From an uncultured Alphaproteobacteria bacterium (GTDB lineage: Bacteria; Pseudomonadota; Alphaproteobacteria; Rhizobiales; Beijerinckiaceae): DNA of 64,000 bases. Below the pieces are notes generated by a model. It worked only from the letters and a program-made list of their open reading frames with translations. It was not told the DNA's origin and did not search any database. The position numbers and the translations under genes are program-made. The stretch spans positions 104,711 to 168,710 of the forward strand of contig CALKHP010000006.1 in NCBI GenBank assembly GCA_937988775.1. The letters run 5' to 3'. Within the stretch, counting starts at the first letter, position 1; every line of letters starts with the position of its first letter. Shown here piece after piece: positions 17,014 through 24,223 of this stretch.

Positions 17014-18066
17014 ATGCCAAGCGGAAGCGCCATCGACCCCGACATCCTGCTGGCCTGGTACGATCGCCATGCCAGGCGGCTGCCGTGGCGCGCGCGCCCG
17101 GGCGAGCAGCCGGACCCGTATCACGTCTGGCTCTCGGAGATCATGCTGCAACAGACCACCGTGCCGGCGGTGAAGAACTATTACGAAAAATTCCTCACGC
17201 TCTGGCCGCGTGTCGAGGATCTGGCCGCCGCGCCAGCCGATGCGGTGATGGCGGCCTGGGCCGGGCTTGGCTATTACGCCCGCGCCCGCAACCTGCATGC
17301 CTGCGCGAAAGCGGTGGCGGACGACCATGGCGGCCGCTTTCCCGATAGCGAGGAAGGTTTGCGCGCGCTGCCCGGCATCGGCGCCTATACGGCGGCGGCG
17401 ATCGCGGCCATCGCCTTCGGCCGCCGCGCCGTGGTGGTCGATGGCAATATCGAGCGCGTCGTGACGCGGCTCAACCGGCTGGCCGAACCGCTGCCCGGCG
17501 CCAAGCCGGCGATCCGCGCCCTGACCGATGCGATCACGCCGGACCGGCGCGCCGGCGATTTCGCGCAAGCCATGATGGATCTCGGCGCGACGATCTGCAC
17601 GCCGCGCAAGCCCGCTTGCGTGCTGTGCCCGTGGCAGGAGCCTTGCGCGGCGCGTGCGGCCGGCGACCAGGTGCTCTATCCGGTCAAGGCGGCGAAGCGC
17701 GCCGTGCCGGTCCGGCGCGGCGCGGCCTTTGTGGCGGTGCGCGCCGATGGCGCCGTACTGGTGCGCCGCCGCCCGGAAAGCGGCCTGCTCGGCGGCATGC
17801 TCGAGGTGCCGGGCAGCGCCTGGCGCGCCGATGCGCCGTTGCCGAAGCGGCCGGAAGCGCCGCCGCTTGCCGGCGACTGGCGCGCGTGCCTCGCGCCCGC
17901 GACCCACGTCTTCACGCATTTCCGGCTGGAGTTGACGGTGTTTAGCGGCGCGTTCGGGCAGGAGATCGCGGCGCCGGACGGATTGCGCTGGCTGCCGGCG
18001 GTGGAGATCGCCACGGCGGCCTTCCCGACCGCGATGCGCAAGGTGCTGGCGGTGGCGTTCGACTGA
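17014..18066 (+). CDS. mutY: A/G-specific adenine glycosylase
   Basis: Base-excision repair enzyme that removes adenine opposite 8-oxoguanine, 350 residues. The helix-hairpin-helix LPGIGAYTAAAIAAIAF is followed by the catalytic aspartate D143 in VVDGNIERV. The catalytic glutamate E42 lies in SEIMLQQTTV. The iron-sulfur cysteines are C195, C202, C205 and C211 (C-x6-C-x2-C-x5-C). The C-terminal domain is Nudix-like (LLGGMLEVPGS, THVFTHFRLEL) and recognises 8-oxoG. Divergent from DUF721. Confidence 0.97.
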   Translation: MPSGSAIDPDILLAWYDRHARRLPWRARPGEQPDPYHVWLSEIMLQQTTVPAVKNYYEKFLTLWPRVEDLAAAPADAVMAAWAGLGYYARARNLHACAKAVADDHGGRFPDSEEGLRALPGIGAYTAAAIAAIAFGRRAVVVDGNIERVVTRLNRLAEPLPGAKPAIRALTDAITPDRRAGDFAQAMMDLGATICTPRKPACVLCPWQEPCAARAAGDQVLYPVKAAKRAVPVRRGAAFVAVRADGAVLVRRRPESGLLGGMLEVPGSAWRADAPLPKRPEAPPLAGDWRACLAPATHVFTHFRLELTVFSGAFGQEIAAPDGLRWLPAVEIATAAFPTAMRKVLAVAFD

Positions 18067-18072
18067 GCGCGT

Positions 18073-18148
18073 GGGTGCCGGGTCAAGCCCGGCACAAGAC
18101 GGTGGCGATTCCTCAACGGTCTTGCCCCGGACCTGATCCGGGGCCCAG
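18073..18148. repeat. hairpin repeats, family C, copies 1 and 2
   Basis: Two short hairpins in opposite orientation: GGGTGCCGGGTCAAGCCCGGCAC followed by AAGAC (18073-18100), and GGTCTTGCCCCGGACCTGATCCGGGGCCCAG (shown by its ends; 18118-18148). Family consensus: CTTG plus a CCCGGG/CCCGGG stem around CTTGA, ending CCCAG. Other copies are near 25931, 53236, 55776 and 63935. Confidence 0.75.
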
Positions 18149-18170
18149 CCGTCGCGCCTGTCCGCTCGGG

Positions 18171-18254
18171 ATGGGCCTGCCCATGATGGTGGAGGAGAGG
18201 GCTCCAAACCTTCCAGCCGTCATCGGCGGACTTGATCCGCCGATCCCGCTTCGG
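18171..18254. repeat. composite palindromic repeat, family B, copy 2
   Basis: Same order as copy 1: ATGGGCCTGCCCAT hairpin, GATGGTGGAGGAGAG, variable bases, AGCCGTCATCGG, CGGCGGACTTGATCCGCCG hairpin, CCCGCTTCGG. With the family C pair before it and the family A element after it, it fills the 306 bases between mutY and ccrM. Confidence 0.8.
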
Positions 18255-18274
18255 AAAGCCTCGCGGTGACCAGT

Positions 18275-18360
18275 GTCATTCCCGACGCGCGATAGCGCGA
18301 TCGGGAATCCAGGAGTCGTTGGCGCCTCGGCCTCTGGATTCCCGCCTGAGCGGGAATGAC
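18275..18360. repeat. palindromic intergenic repeat, family A, copy 2
   Basis: GTCATTCCCGACGCGC...GCGATCGGGAATCCAG hairpin, about 20 variable bases, then CTGGATTCCCGCCTGAGCGGGAATGAC. It lies immediately after family B copy 2 and ends 12 bases from the ccrM stop. Confidence 0.85.
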
Positions 18361-18372
18361 ACTATGTGCGGT

Positions 18373-19542
18373 TCAGGCGGCGAGCGCGCGCCGCATCTCG
18401 CCGCGCAGCGCATCGATCGGCGCGAGCGCGTCATGCTGCTCGAAATGCCAGAAGGTCCAGCCGTTGCACGCCGGCAGGCCCTGCACGAGCGCGCCGATCT
18501 TGTGGATCGAGCCGATGATGCCGTTGGCCATCACCGTGCCGTCCGGGCGCACGATCGCCTTGTGGCGGCGCTTGCTGTCGCACAACACCGTGCCGGGACC
18601 GATCATGCCGGCCTCGACCACCGCCGCGAAGGCGACACGCGGCTCGTCGCGTTTCGCCGTGGGGAGCGCGGTCAGGGCGTCGGCGAGCGGCTCGACGGCG
18701 GCGATACGGGCGCGTGCCGCCGCAGCGTATCCCGGATCGCGTTCGAGGCCGATGAAACGGCGTCCGAGCTTCTTGGCGACCGCGCCGGTCGTGCCGGTGC
18801 CGAAGAACGGGTCGAGCACCACGTCGCCCGGGTTGGACGCCGCCATGATGACGCGCGCCAGCAGCGCCTCGGGTTTCTGGGTCGGGTGGGTCTTGGCGCC
18901 GTTGGCGTCCTTCAGGCGCTCGGCCCCGGTGCATAGCGGCAGGAACCAGTCGGAACGGGCCTGCACATCCTCGTTGCCGGCCTTCAGCGCCTCGTAATTG
19001 AAGGTGTAGCGCTTGGCATTGGCGTCGCGGCTCGCCCAGATCATCGTTTCATGGGCGTTGGTGAAGCGGCGGCCGCGAAAATTCGGCATCGGGTTAGCCT
19101 TGCGCCATACGATGTCGTTGAGCAGCCAGAAGCCGAGATCCTGCAACGCGGCGCCGACGCGGAAAATATTGTGGTAGGAGCCGATCACCCACAGCGTCGC
19201 GTCCGGCTTCATCACGCGGCGGCAGGCGGAAAGCCAGGCGCGGGTGAAGGTGTCGTATTCGGCGAAGCTCGAGAACTGGTCCCAGGCATCGTCGACCGCA
19301 TCGACCAGGCTGTGGTCGGGCCGGTGCAGCGCGCCTTCGAGTTGCAGGTTGTAGGGCGGGTCGGCGAAGATCATGTCGACCGAGGCCGGCGGCAGCCGCC
19401 CGAGCGAGGCAATGCACTCGCCGATCACGACACGGTCGAGAAAACCGTTTATTTCCGAAGGCGGGACAACCGCCGAAGCCGCGGTACGCAGTACCTGATT
19501 CCGTGGCTTCGGACCGGTGGCCCCGGATCGCGCGATACGCAT
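18373..19542 (-). CDS. ccrM: CcrM-type GANTC adenine-N6 DNA methyltransferase
   Basis: Beta-class DNA adenine methyltransferase, 389 residues, expected to methylate GANTC and to time cell-cycle gene expression. Catalytic motif IV DPPYNL starts at residue 61; the SAM-binding motif DPFFGTGTTGAVA lies later, the beta-class order. THPTQKPEALL precedes it. The C-terminal domain (from about residue 280, GTVLCDSKRRHKAIVRPDGTV...NGWTFWHFE) is characteristic of CcrM and needed for DNA recognition. It is the third minus-strand gene after the radical SAM gene and rnhB, with a 77-base gap that may hold its own promoter. Confidence 0.96.
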   Translation of the reverse strand: MRIARSGATGPKPRNQVLRTAASAVVPPSEINGFLDRVVIGECIASLGRLPPASVDMIFADPPYNLQLEGALHRPDHSLVDAVDDAWDQFSSFAEYDTFTRAWLSACRRVMKPDATLWVIGSYHNIFRVGAALQDLGFWLLNDIVWRKANPMPNFRGRRFTNAHETMIWASRDANAKRYTFNYEALKAGNEDVQARSDWFLPLCTGAERLKDANGAKTHPTQKPEALLARVIMAASNPGDVVLDPFFGTGTTGAVAKKLGRRFIGLERDPGYAAAARARIAAVEPLADALTALPTAKRDEPRVAFAAVVEAGMIGPGTVLCDSKRRHKAIVRPDGTVMANGIIGSIHKIGALVQGLPACNGWTFWHFEQHDALAPIDALRGEMRRALAA

Positions 19543-19619
19543 GACGCTGAACCGTTTACGCTACTGACGGTCGCGACTATGGGCGGCTCAGGGTGAAGGC
19601 GCGGTTTACTGCTCGAATT

Positions 19620-20234
19620 TTATGGTGTCCCGTTTTTGCACGGTGCGAAGCTGCGGCGATGATGGCCTGAGACGCCATGCTCGACGATCGCTTTGCGGTG
19701 CAGCACCGTGCCGTAGCCCTTGTGGACCTCGAACGCATAGGCCGGGCAGGCGGCGCCAAGCCGGCGCATCAGCCGGTCGCGCGACACTTTGGCGATGATC
19801 GAGGCGGCGGCGATCGAGGCGCTGAGCCCGTCGCCGCCGATAATCGCCTCGGCCGGACAGACCAGGCCCATCGGCACGTCGCGCCCGTCGATCAGCGCGT
19901 GGTCGGGCTGGATGGCAAGCGCCGCCAGCGCGCGGCGCATGGCGAGGAAGGTCGCTTGCAGGATGTTGATCTCGTCGATGGTGGCCGGCGGCACCAGCGC
20001 CAGGCTGACGGCGAGCGCATCGCGCATGATGATGTCGTGCAGCGCCTCGCGGGCGGCCTCGCTCATGCGCTTGGAATCGTCTAGCCCCGCCGGCAGGCGC
20101 GCAGGGTCGAGGATCACCGCCGCCGCTGCGACCGGCCCGGCGAGCGGCCCGCGCCCGGCCTCGTCGACGCCCGCGACATGGCGCAGGCCGCTGAGCTTGA
20201 GCGCGTTTTCGCGCAGGTAGTCCGGCTTGGTCAC
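19620..20234 (-). CDS. rnhB: ribonuclease HII
   Basis: Removes RNA from RNA-DNA hybrids and nicks at misincorporated ribonucleotides. 204 residues. The metal-binding motif VAGVDEAGRGPLAGPV is near the N-terminus. LDDSKRMSEAARE, LIDGRDVP and SIIAKVSRDRLM are also conserved, and the C-terminus ends HHRRSFAPC. The start is a GTG just 10 bases after the radical SAM stop codon, so it probably shares that gene's LexA-controlled transcript. Confidence 0.96.
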   Translation of the reverse strand: MTKPDYLRENALKLSGLRHVAGVDEAGRGPLAGPVAAAAVILDPARLPAGLDDSKRMSEAAREALHDIIMRDALAVSLALVPPATIDEINILQATFLAMRRALAALAIQPDHALIDGRDVPMGLVCPAEAIIGGDGLSASIAAASIIAKVSRDRLMRRLGAACPAYAFEVHKGYGTVLHRKAIVEHGVSGHHRRSFAPCKNGTP

Positions 20235-20244
20235 GGGATGGCTC

Positions 20245-21369
20245 TCAGAACAGATTCAACTGGCCGCCCGGCAGCACCGGCGGCTGAAACAGGTCGGTGC
20301 GCAGCTTTGTGCGCTTGCGGTTGAAGCCGATGCGGTCGGCGGCCATCTCGAAGCGCCGCCCGGTCATCCAGGCATAGGGGCCTTGTCCGGTCATGCGCTT
20401 ACCCCAGGTCGCATCGTAATCCTTGCCGCCGCGTGTCGAGCGCACCAGCGACATCACGTGCCGGAGCTTGCCCGGCGCGTGTTCCAGCAGCCATTCGCGG
20501 AACAGGTCGCGGATTTCAAGCGGCAGGCGCAGCATGACATAGCCGGCCTCGCGCGCGCCGGCCGCGTGCGCCGCTTCCAGTATGCGGTCGATCTCGGCGT
20601 CGTTGATGCCGGGGATCACCGGCGCGACCAGCACCGTCACCGGGATGCCGGCGCGAGAAAGCTCGCGGATCGTCGCCAGCCGGCGCTCGGGTGTCGCCGC
20701 GCGCGGCTCGAGCGCGCGCGCCAGCTTGCGGTCGAGGCTGGTGACCGAAATCGCCACCTTGGCGAGACCGCGCGCCGCCATCGGTTGCAGCAGGTCGATA
20801 TCGCGCGCGACCAGCGCCGATTTGGTGACGATGCCGACCGGATGGTTGGTTCGTGCCAGCACCTCGAGCAGGCCGCGCATCACGCGGTATTCGCGCTCGA
20901 TCGGCTGGTACGGATCGGTATTGGTGCCGATCGCCATGGTGCGCGGCTGGTAGGAGGGGGCGGCCAGTTCCCGCTCGAGCAGGGCCGGCAGGTCCGGCTT
21001 GACGAACAGTTTGCTCTCGAAATCGAGCCCCGGCGACAGGCCCATATAGGCGTGCGTCGGGCGCGCGAAGCAATACACGCAGCCATGCTCGCAGCCGCGA
21101 TACGGGTTGAGCGAGCGGTCGAAGGAGATGTCGGGCGAATCGTTGCGCGTGATCGCGGTTTTCGCCTTCTCGACCGTCACCTCGGTCTTGAACGGTGGCA
21201 GGTCCTCGCTGCTGCCCCAGCCGTCATCGGCGATCTCGCGCGTGTGCTGCTCGTAGCGCCCGCTCGCATTACTGACCGCGCCGCGCCCGCGCCGGCGCTC
21301 GGCATCGATGGCGCTGCCGATCAGGGTCTCGGTCGAAACGGGGGCAAGGCGTGGGCTTTGGGACAGCAT
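20245..21369 (-). CDS. PA0069-family radical SAM protein (SplB-like)
   Basis: 374-residue radical SAM enzyme. The cluster motif is CEHGCVYC (CxxxCxxC) in YRGCEHGCVYCFARP. Later stretches SPDISFDRSLNPY, TNTDPYQPIE and ISVTSLDRKLARALEPRAATP match the PA0069-type family, grouped with spore photoproduct lyase-like proteins. Function is not established. The ATG at 21369 has CGGAGC upstream; a longer frame would run over the promoter. A LexA box sits 20 bases upstream, so a DNA-damage role is likely. It is the first gene of a unit with rnhB (10-base gap). Confidence 0.9.
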   Translation of the reverse strand: MLSQSPRLAPVSTETLIGSAIDAERRRGRGAVSNASGRYEQHTREIADDGWGSSEDLPPFKTEVTVEKAKTAITRNDSPDISFDRSLNPYRGCEHGCVYCFARPTHAYMGLSPGLDFESKLFVKPDLPALLERELAAPSYQPRTMAIGTNTDPYQPIEREYRVMRGLLEVLARTNHPVGIVTKSALVARDIDLLQPMAARGLAKVAISVTSLDRKLARALEPRAATPERRLATIRELSRAGIPVTVLVAPVIPGINDAEIDRILEAAHAAGAREAGYVMLRLPLEIRDLFREWLLEHAPGKLRHVMSLVRSTRGGKDYDATWGKRMTGQGPYAWMTGRRFEMAADRIGFNRKRTKLRTDLFQPPVLPGGQLNLF

Positions 21370-21388
21370 GAGTTGCTCCGGATGATCG

Positions 21389-21420
21389 GAACAAAATAAG
21401 AACAAAACGGACGCTGTCAA
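21389..21420 (-). promoter_or_regulatory. SOS promoter with LexA operator
   Basis: On the minus strand, a perfect -35 box TTGACA (21420-21415) is followed by GTTCTTATTTTGTTC (21403-21389). This is an exact alphaproteobacterial LexA site, GTTC-N7-GTTC. The operator covers the expected -10 region, so bound LexA would block RNA polymerase. The radical SAM ATG is at 21369. Confidence 0.88.
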
Positions 21421-21434
21421 GAGCGCAAGCAGTT

Positions 21435-21513
21435 GTCATTCCCGCGCGGGCCGGAGGCCGGCGCGCGAGCGGTTCCTGGATTCCCGATCGCGCTGACGCG
21501 CGTCGGGAATGAC
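21435..21513. repeat. palindromic intergenic repeat, family A, copy 3
   Basis: GTCATTCCCGCGCGGGC... then CCTGGATTCCCG and CGTCGGGAATGAC. One end is less regular than in other copies. It begins 15 bases upstream of the SOS promoter, in a repeat-filled gap of 396 bases. Confidence 0.75.
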
Positions 21514-21533
21514 ACTGATAACGCAATGCCTTT

Positions 21534-21627
21534 CCGAAGCGGGATCGGCGGATCAAGTCAGCCGATGACGGCTGGAATGTTCGTGCCTTCTCCTCCACCG
21601 TCAGGGGCCGGCTCGACCGGTCCATCC
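21534..21627. repeat. composite palindromic repeat, family B, copy 3 (inverted)
   Basis: Reverse-orientation copy: CCGAAGCGGGATCGGCGG, ATCAAGTC, AGCCGATGACGGCTGG, variable bases, CTCCTCCACCGTCAGGG and a GGCCGGCTCGACCGG hairpin. One base of the CGGCGGA...TCCGCCG stem is changed. Confidence 0.75.
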
Positions 21628-21662
21628 CGACCAGAAGAACGCTAACGTCGGCTTTTTTCACT

Positions 21663-21748
21663 GTCATTCCCGACGCGCGTCAGCGCGATCGGGAATCCAG
21701 AGGCCGTTGACGCATATGGTTCTGGATTCCCGCCTGCGCGGGAATGAC
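21663..21748. repeat. palindromic intergenic repeat, family A, copy 4
   Basis: GTCATTCCCGACGCGC...GCGATCGGGAATCCAG, variable middle, CTGGATTCCCGCCTGCGCGGGAATGAC. Nearly the same as copy 2. It ends 17 bases from the moaB stop. Confidence 0.85.
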
Positions 21749-21765
21749 AACCTGTAGTGGATTAC

Positions 21766-22290
21766 TTATCGCCGGTGCTCGTTGAGGCGCGGCTTGAGTA
21801 GCACGAGGTTGTGCGGCTTGGTGCGCGCGTCGAGTTGCGGGCCGATAATGCCGTCCCAGGCGTCCTTGCACGCGCCGGGGCTGCCCGGCAGGCAGAAGAT
21901 GATCGTGCCGTTGGCGATGCCGGCGGTTGCCCGGCTCAGCAGCGTCGTCGTGCCGATCTTGGCGAAGGAAATCTGATGGAACAGGAACGAGAACCCGTCC
22001 ATGCGCTTCTCGAACAGCGGCTCGACCGCCTCCGGCGTGACGTCGCGGCCGGTGAAGCCGGTGCCGCCGGTCGAGATCACGCTGTCGATCGCCGGATCGT
22101 CGATGAACGCCCGCAAGGCCTCGCGGATTTCGGCCACGTCGTCGCTGACGATGTGGCGCGCCGCCAGCACGTGGCCTGCCGCCTCAAGGCGGGCGGCGAG
22201 CGTATCGCCCGAGCGGTCATCCGCCGCCTGCCGCGTGTCGGAAATCGTCAGGATGGCGATGCGCTGCGGTAGAAATGGCTGCTCGCCCAC
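21766..22290 (-). CDS. moaB: molybdenum cofactor biosynthesis protein MoaB/MogA family
   Basis: 174-residue protein of the MoaB/Mog superfamily, which adenylylates molybdopterin or has a related role before molybdate insertion. Motifs: LTISDTRQAADDRSGD near the N-terminus, DSVISTGGTGFTGRDVTPEA in the middle and IIFCLPGSPGACKDAWDGII near the C-terminus. The GTG start lies 4 bases after the stop of the metallopeptidase gene; a longer frame would overlap that gene fully. The two may form a two-gene transcript. Confidence 0.92.
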   Translation of the reverse strand: MGEQPFLPQRIAILTISDTRQAADDRSGDTLAARLEAAGHVLAARHIVSDDVAEIREALRAFIDDPAIDSVISTGGTGFTGRDVTPEAVEPLFEKRMDGFSFLFHQISFAKIGTTTLLSRATAGIANGTIIFCLPGSPGACKDAWDGIIGPQLDARTKPHNLVLLKPRLNEHRR

Positions 22291-22294
22291 CGCG

Positions 22295-23164
22295 TTATTG
22301 CCGTGACTGGAAGGTGTTGCAGGTCTTGACGTTGCCCGATTGGAAGCCGGTGGTGAACCATTGTTGGCGCTGCGCCGAGGAACCGTGCGTGAAGCTGTCG
22401 GGCACGGCATAGCCCTGCGCCTGCTTCTGGAGTGCATCGTCGCCGATGGCGCTCGCCGTGGTCATCGCCTCGCGGATGTCGTTCTGGTCGAGATGGATCT
22501 GATCCTTGGAGTGGTTGGCCCACACGCCGGCGAGGCAATCGGCCATCAGTTCGACGCGCACGGAGAGGGCATTGGCCTCGCGCCGGGGCAGGCGCTGCTG
22601 CGCCTCCTGCACCTTGGGCAGGATGCCGAGCAGGTTCTGGACATGGTGGCCGACTTCATGCGCGATGACATAGGCATAGGCGAAGTCGCCGCCGCCGCCG
22701 AGCCGCTTCTGCATTTCCTGGAAGAAGGCGGTGTCGAGATAGACCTTGCGGTCGAGCGGGCAATAGAACGGCCCCATCGCCGCCTGCGCCGCGCCGCAGC
22801 TCGAGCGCGTCGCGCCGCTGAACAGCACCAGTTGCGGCTTGGTGTAGCGCACATTGGCCTGCTGCGGCAGCACCTGGCTCCACACGGTTTCGGTCGAGCC
22901 GAGCACGCGCGCGACGAACTTGCCGGTATTGTCGGAGACCGGGCCGCTCGGGCCGGTGCTGACCTGCTGGCCGCCATTGCGCATGCCCTGGACCATTTCC
23001 GCGCCGCCGATCAGCACGGCCGGGTTGATGCCGAGCGCCCAGCCGATGACGCCGAGGATGACCACGGTGCCGATGCCGAGGCTGCCGCCGCCGCCCATCC
23101 GCATGCCGCCGCCGCCGCGCCGGTCCTCGACCTGATCGGATTCGTTGATGTCGTCGAGACGCAT
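22295..23164 (-). CDS. YpfJ-family neutral zinc metallopeptidase
   Basis: 289 residues. A charged and glycine-rich N-terminus (RRGGGGMRMGGGG) is followed by one membrane helix (about residues 28-48). The catalytic part lies in the periplasm by prediction. The zinc motif is HEVGHH (H169, E170, H173, H174) in YVIAHEVGHHVQNLLG, with RVELMADCLAGVW downstream supplying the third ligand region. Family: predicted neutral zinc metallopeptidase (YpfJ). The substrate is unknown. AGGAACG precedes the ATG. Confidence 0.93.
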   Translation of the reverse strand: MRLDDINESDQVEDRRGGGGMRMGGGGSLGIGTVVILGVIGWALGINPAVLIGGAEMVQGMRNGGQQVSTGPSGPVSDNTGKFVARVLGSTETVWSQVLPQQANVRYTKPQLVLFSGATRSSCGAAQAAMGPFYCPLDRKVYLDTAFFQEMQKRLGGGGDFAYAYVIAHEVGHHVQNLLGILPKVQEAQQRLPRREANALSVRVELMADCLAGVWANHSKDQIHLDQNDIREAMTTASAIGDDALQKQAQGYAVPDSFTHGSSAQRQQWFTTGFQSGNVKTCNTFQSRQ

Positions 23165-23262
23165 GTTCGTTCCTGTCCTGTGCCCGCGCTGTCAGCTTAT
23201 CAGCCGCGCCGGAGCGGTTGAAGTTGTTTTGCGGCGTGAGGCTCGGCTGTCACGTTCCGCTC

Positions 23263-24072
23263 TCACCCTTGTCCGTCAAGAACCGCCTTGAGCGCTCTTA
23301 GATCCCGCCAGATCAGCTTCTTGTGCGTCGGCTGGCGCAGGAGATAGGCCGGGTGCAGCGTGGCGAGCGCCCGGATGGTGCGCTTGTGGGTCGTGAAATC
23401 GAACCATTTGCCGCGCAGCCGCAGGATGCCGTCGCGCTGGGCGAGCAGCGTCTGCGCCGACGGTCCGCCGAGACACACCAGCACGTCGGGGTCGACCAGC
23501 GCGATCTGGCGCTCGATGAACGGCTTGCAGATCGCGGTTTCCTGCGGCGTCGGCGTGCGATTGCCGGGCGGGCGCCACGGCACGACATTGGCGATATAGA
23601 CCTCGGCGCGCTCAAGCCCGATCGCCGCCAGCATGCGGTTGAGCAACTGGCCCGAGCGGCCGACGAAGGGTTTTCCTGCCCGATCCTCCTCGCGGCCGGG
23701 CGCTTCGCCGACCAGCATGACGCGGGCTTGGCGGTCGCCATCGCCGAACACGAGCTGCGTCGCGGTCGCCTTCAGCGCGCAACCCTCGAAGGCGAGCAGC
23801 AATGCGCGCAGCGCATCGAGGCTTTCGGCGGTCGCTGCGAGGGTGCGCGCCGAGTCCGCCGCTTCCTCGGGCGAGAGCGCCGCCGCCGCCATTGGCGCGG
23901 CGGCTGCGTGCTGGCGGGGAGGGGGGCTTGCAACGGGCGCGGCAGGGGCCGGAGCGGGCGTGGCGAAGCGGTCATGCGGGCCATCGTCGATGGCCAGATC
24001 GACGCCGGCCTCGACATACCAGGCGAGCAAGCTCGCGGCATCGTGCTGCCAATCGCTCATGTCCGTTCGCAT
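23263..24072 (-). CDS. family 4 uracil-DNA glycosylase
   Basis: 269 residues. The N-terminal 90 residues are proline/alanine-rich and unstructured; the catalytic domain follows. Motifs: the cysteine-containing EGCALKATATQLVFGDGD, then VMLVGEAPGREEDRAGKPFVG, YIANVVPWRPPGNRTPTPQE, and ATLHPAYLLR near the end. These are typical of iron-sulfur type 4 enzymes, which remove uracil from DNA. The ATG at 24072 is chosen for GGAGG upstream; a second ATG four codons later is possible. Divergent from the ETF-QO gene. Confidence 0.93.
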   Translation of the reverse strand: MRTDMSDWQHDAASLLAWYVEAGVDLAIDDGPHDRFATPAPAPAAPVASPPPRQHAAAAPMAAAALSPEEAADSARTLAATAESLDALRALLLAFEGCALKATATQLVFGDGDRQARVMLVGEAPGREEDRAGKPFVGRSGQLLNRMLAAIGLERAEVYIANVVPWRPPGNRTPTPQETAICKPFIERQIALVDPDVLVCLGGPSAQTLLAQRDGILRLRGKWFDFTTHKRTIRALATLHPAYLLRQPTHKKLIWRDLRALKAVLDGQG

Positions 24073-24148
24073 AGCGCCCGCCTCCTCATCACGCCAGCCC
24101 GATCTGGCGCCGGTCCAATTTTTGGTGGGCAATCTCGACCTGCAAGAT

Positions 24149-24161
24149 TGTAATCGTTACA
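24149..24161. promoter_or_regulatory. candidate operator palindrome
   Basis: TGTAATCGTTACA, a perfect 5-bp-arm palindrome, lies in the 151-base gap between the divergent uracil-DNA glycosylase and ETF-QO genes. No regulator is identified. Confidence 0.3.
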
Positions 24162-24223
24162 TCTAGTCGGCAAAAGGGCGGCAGCCGCCCGCCAGGGCCG
24201 GAAATTCCGATACGAACTGTTGG

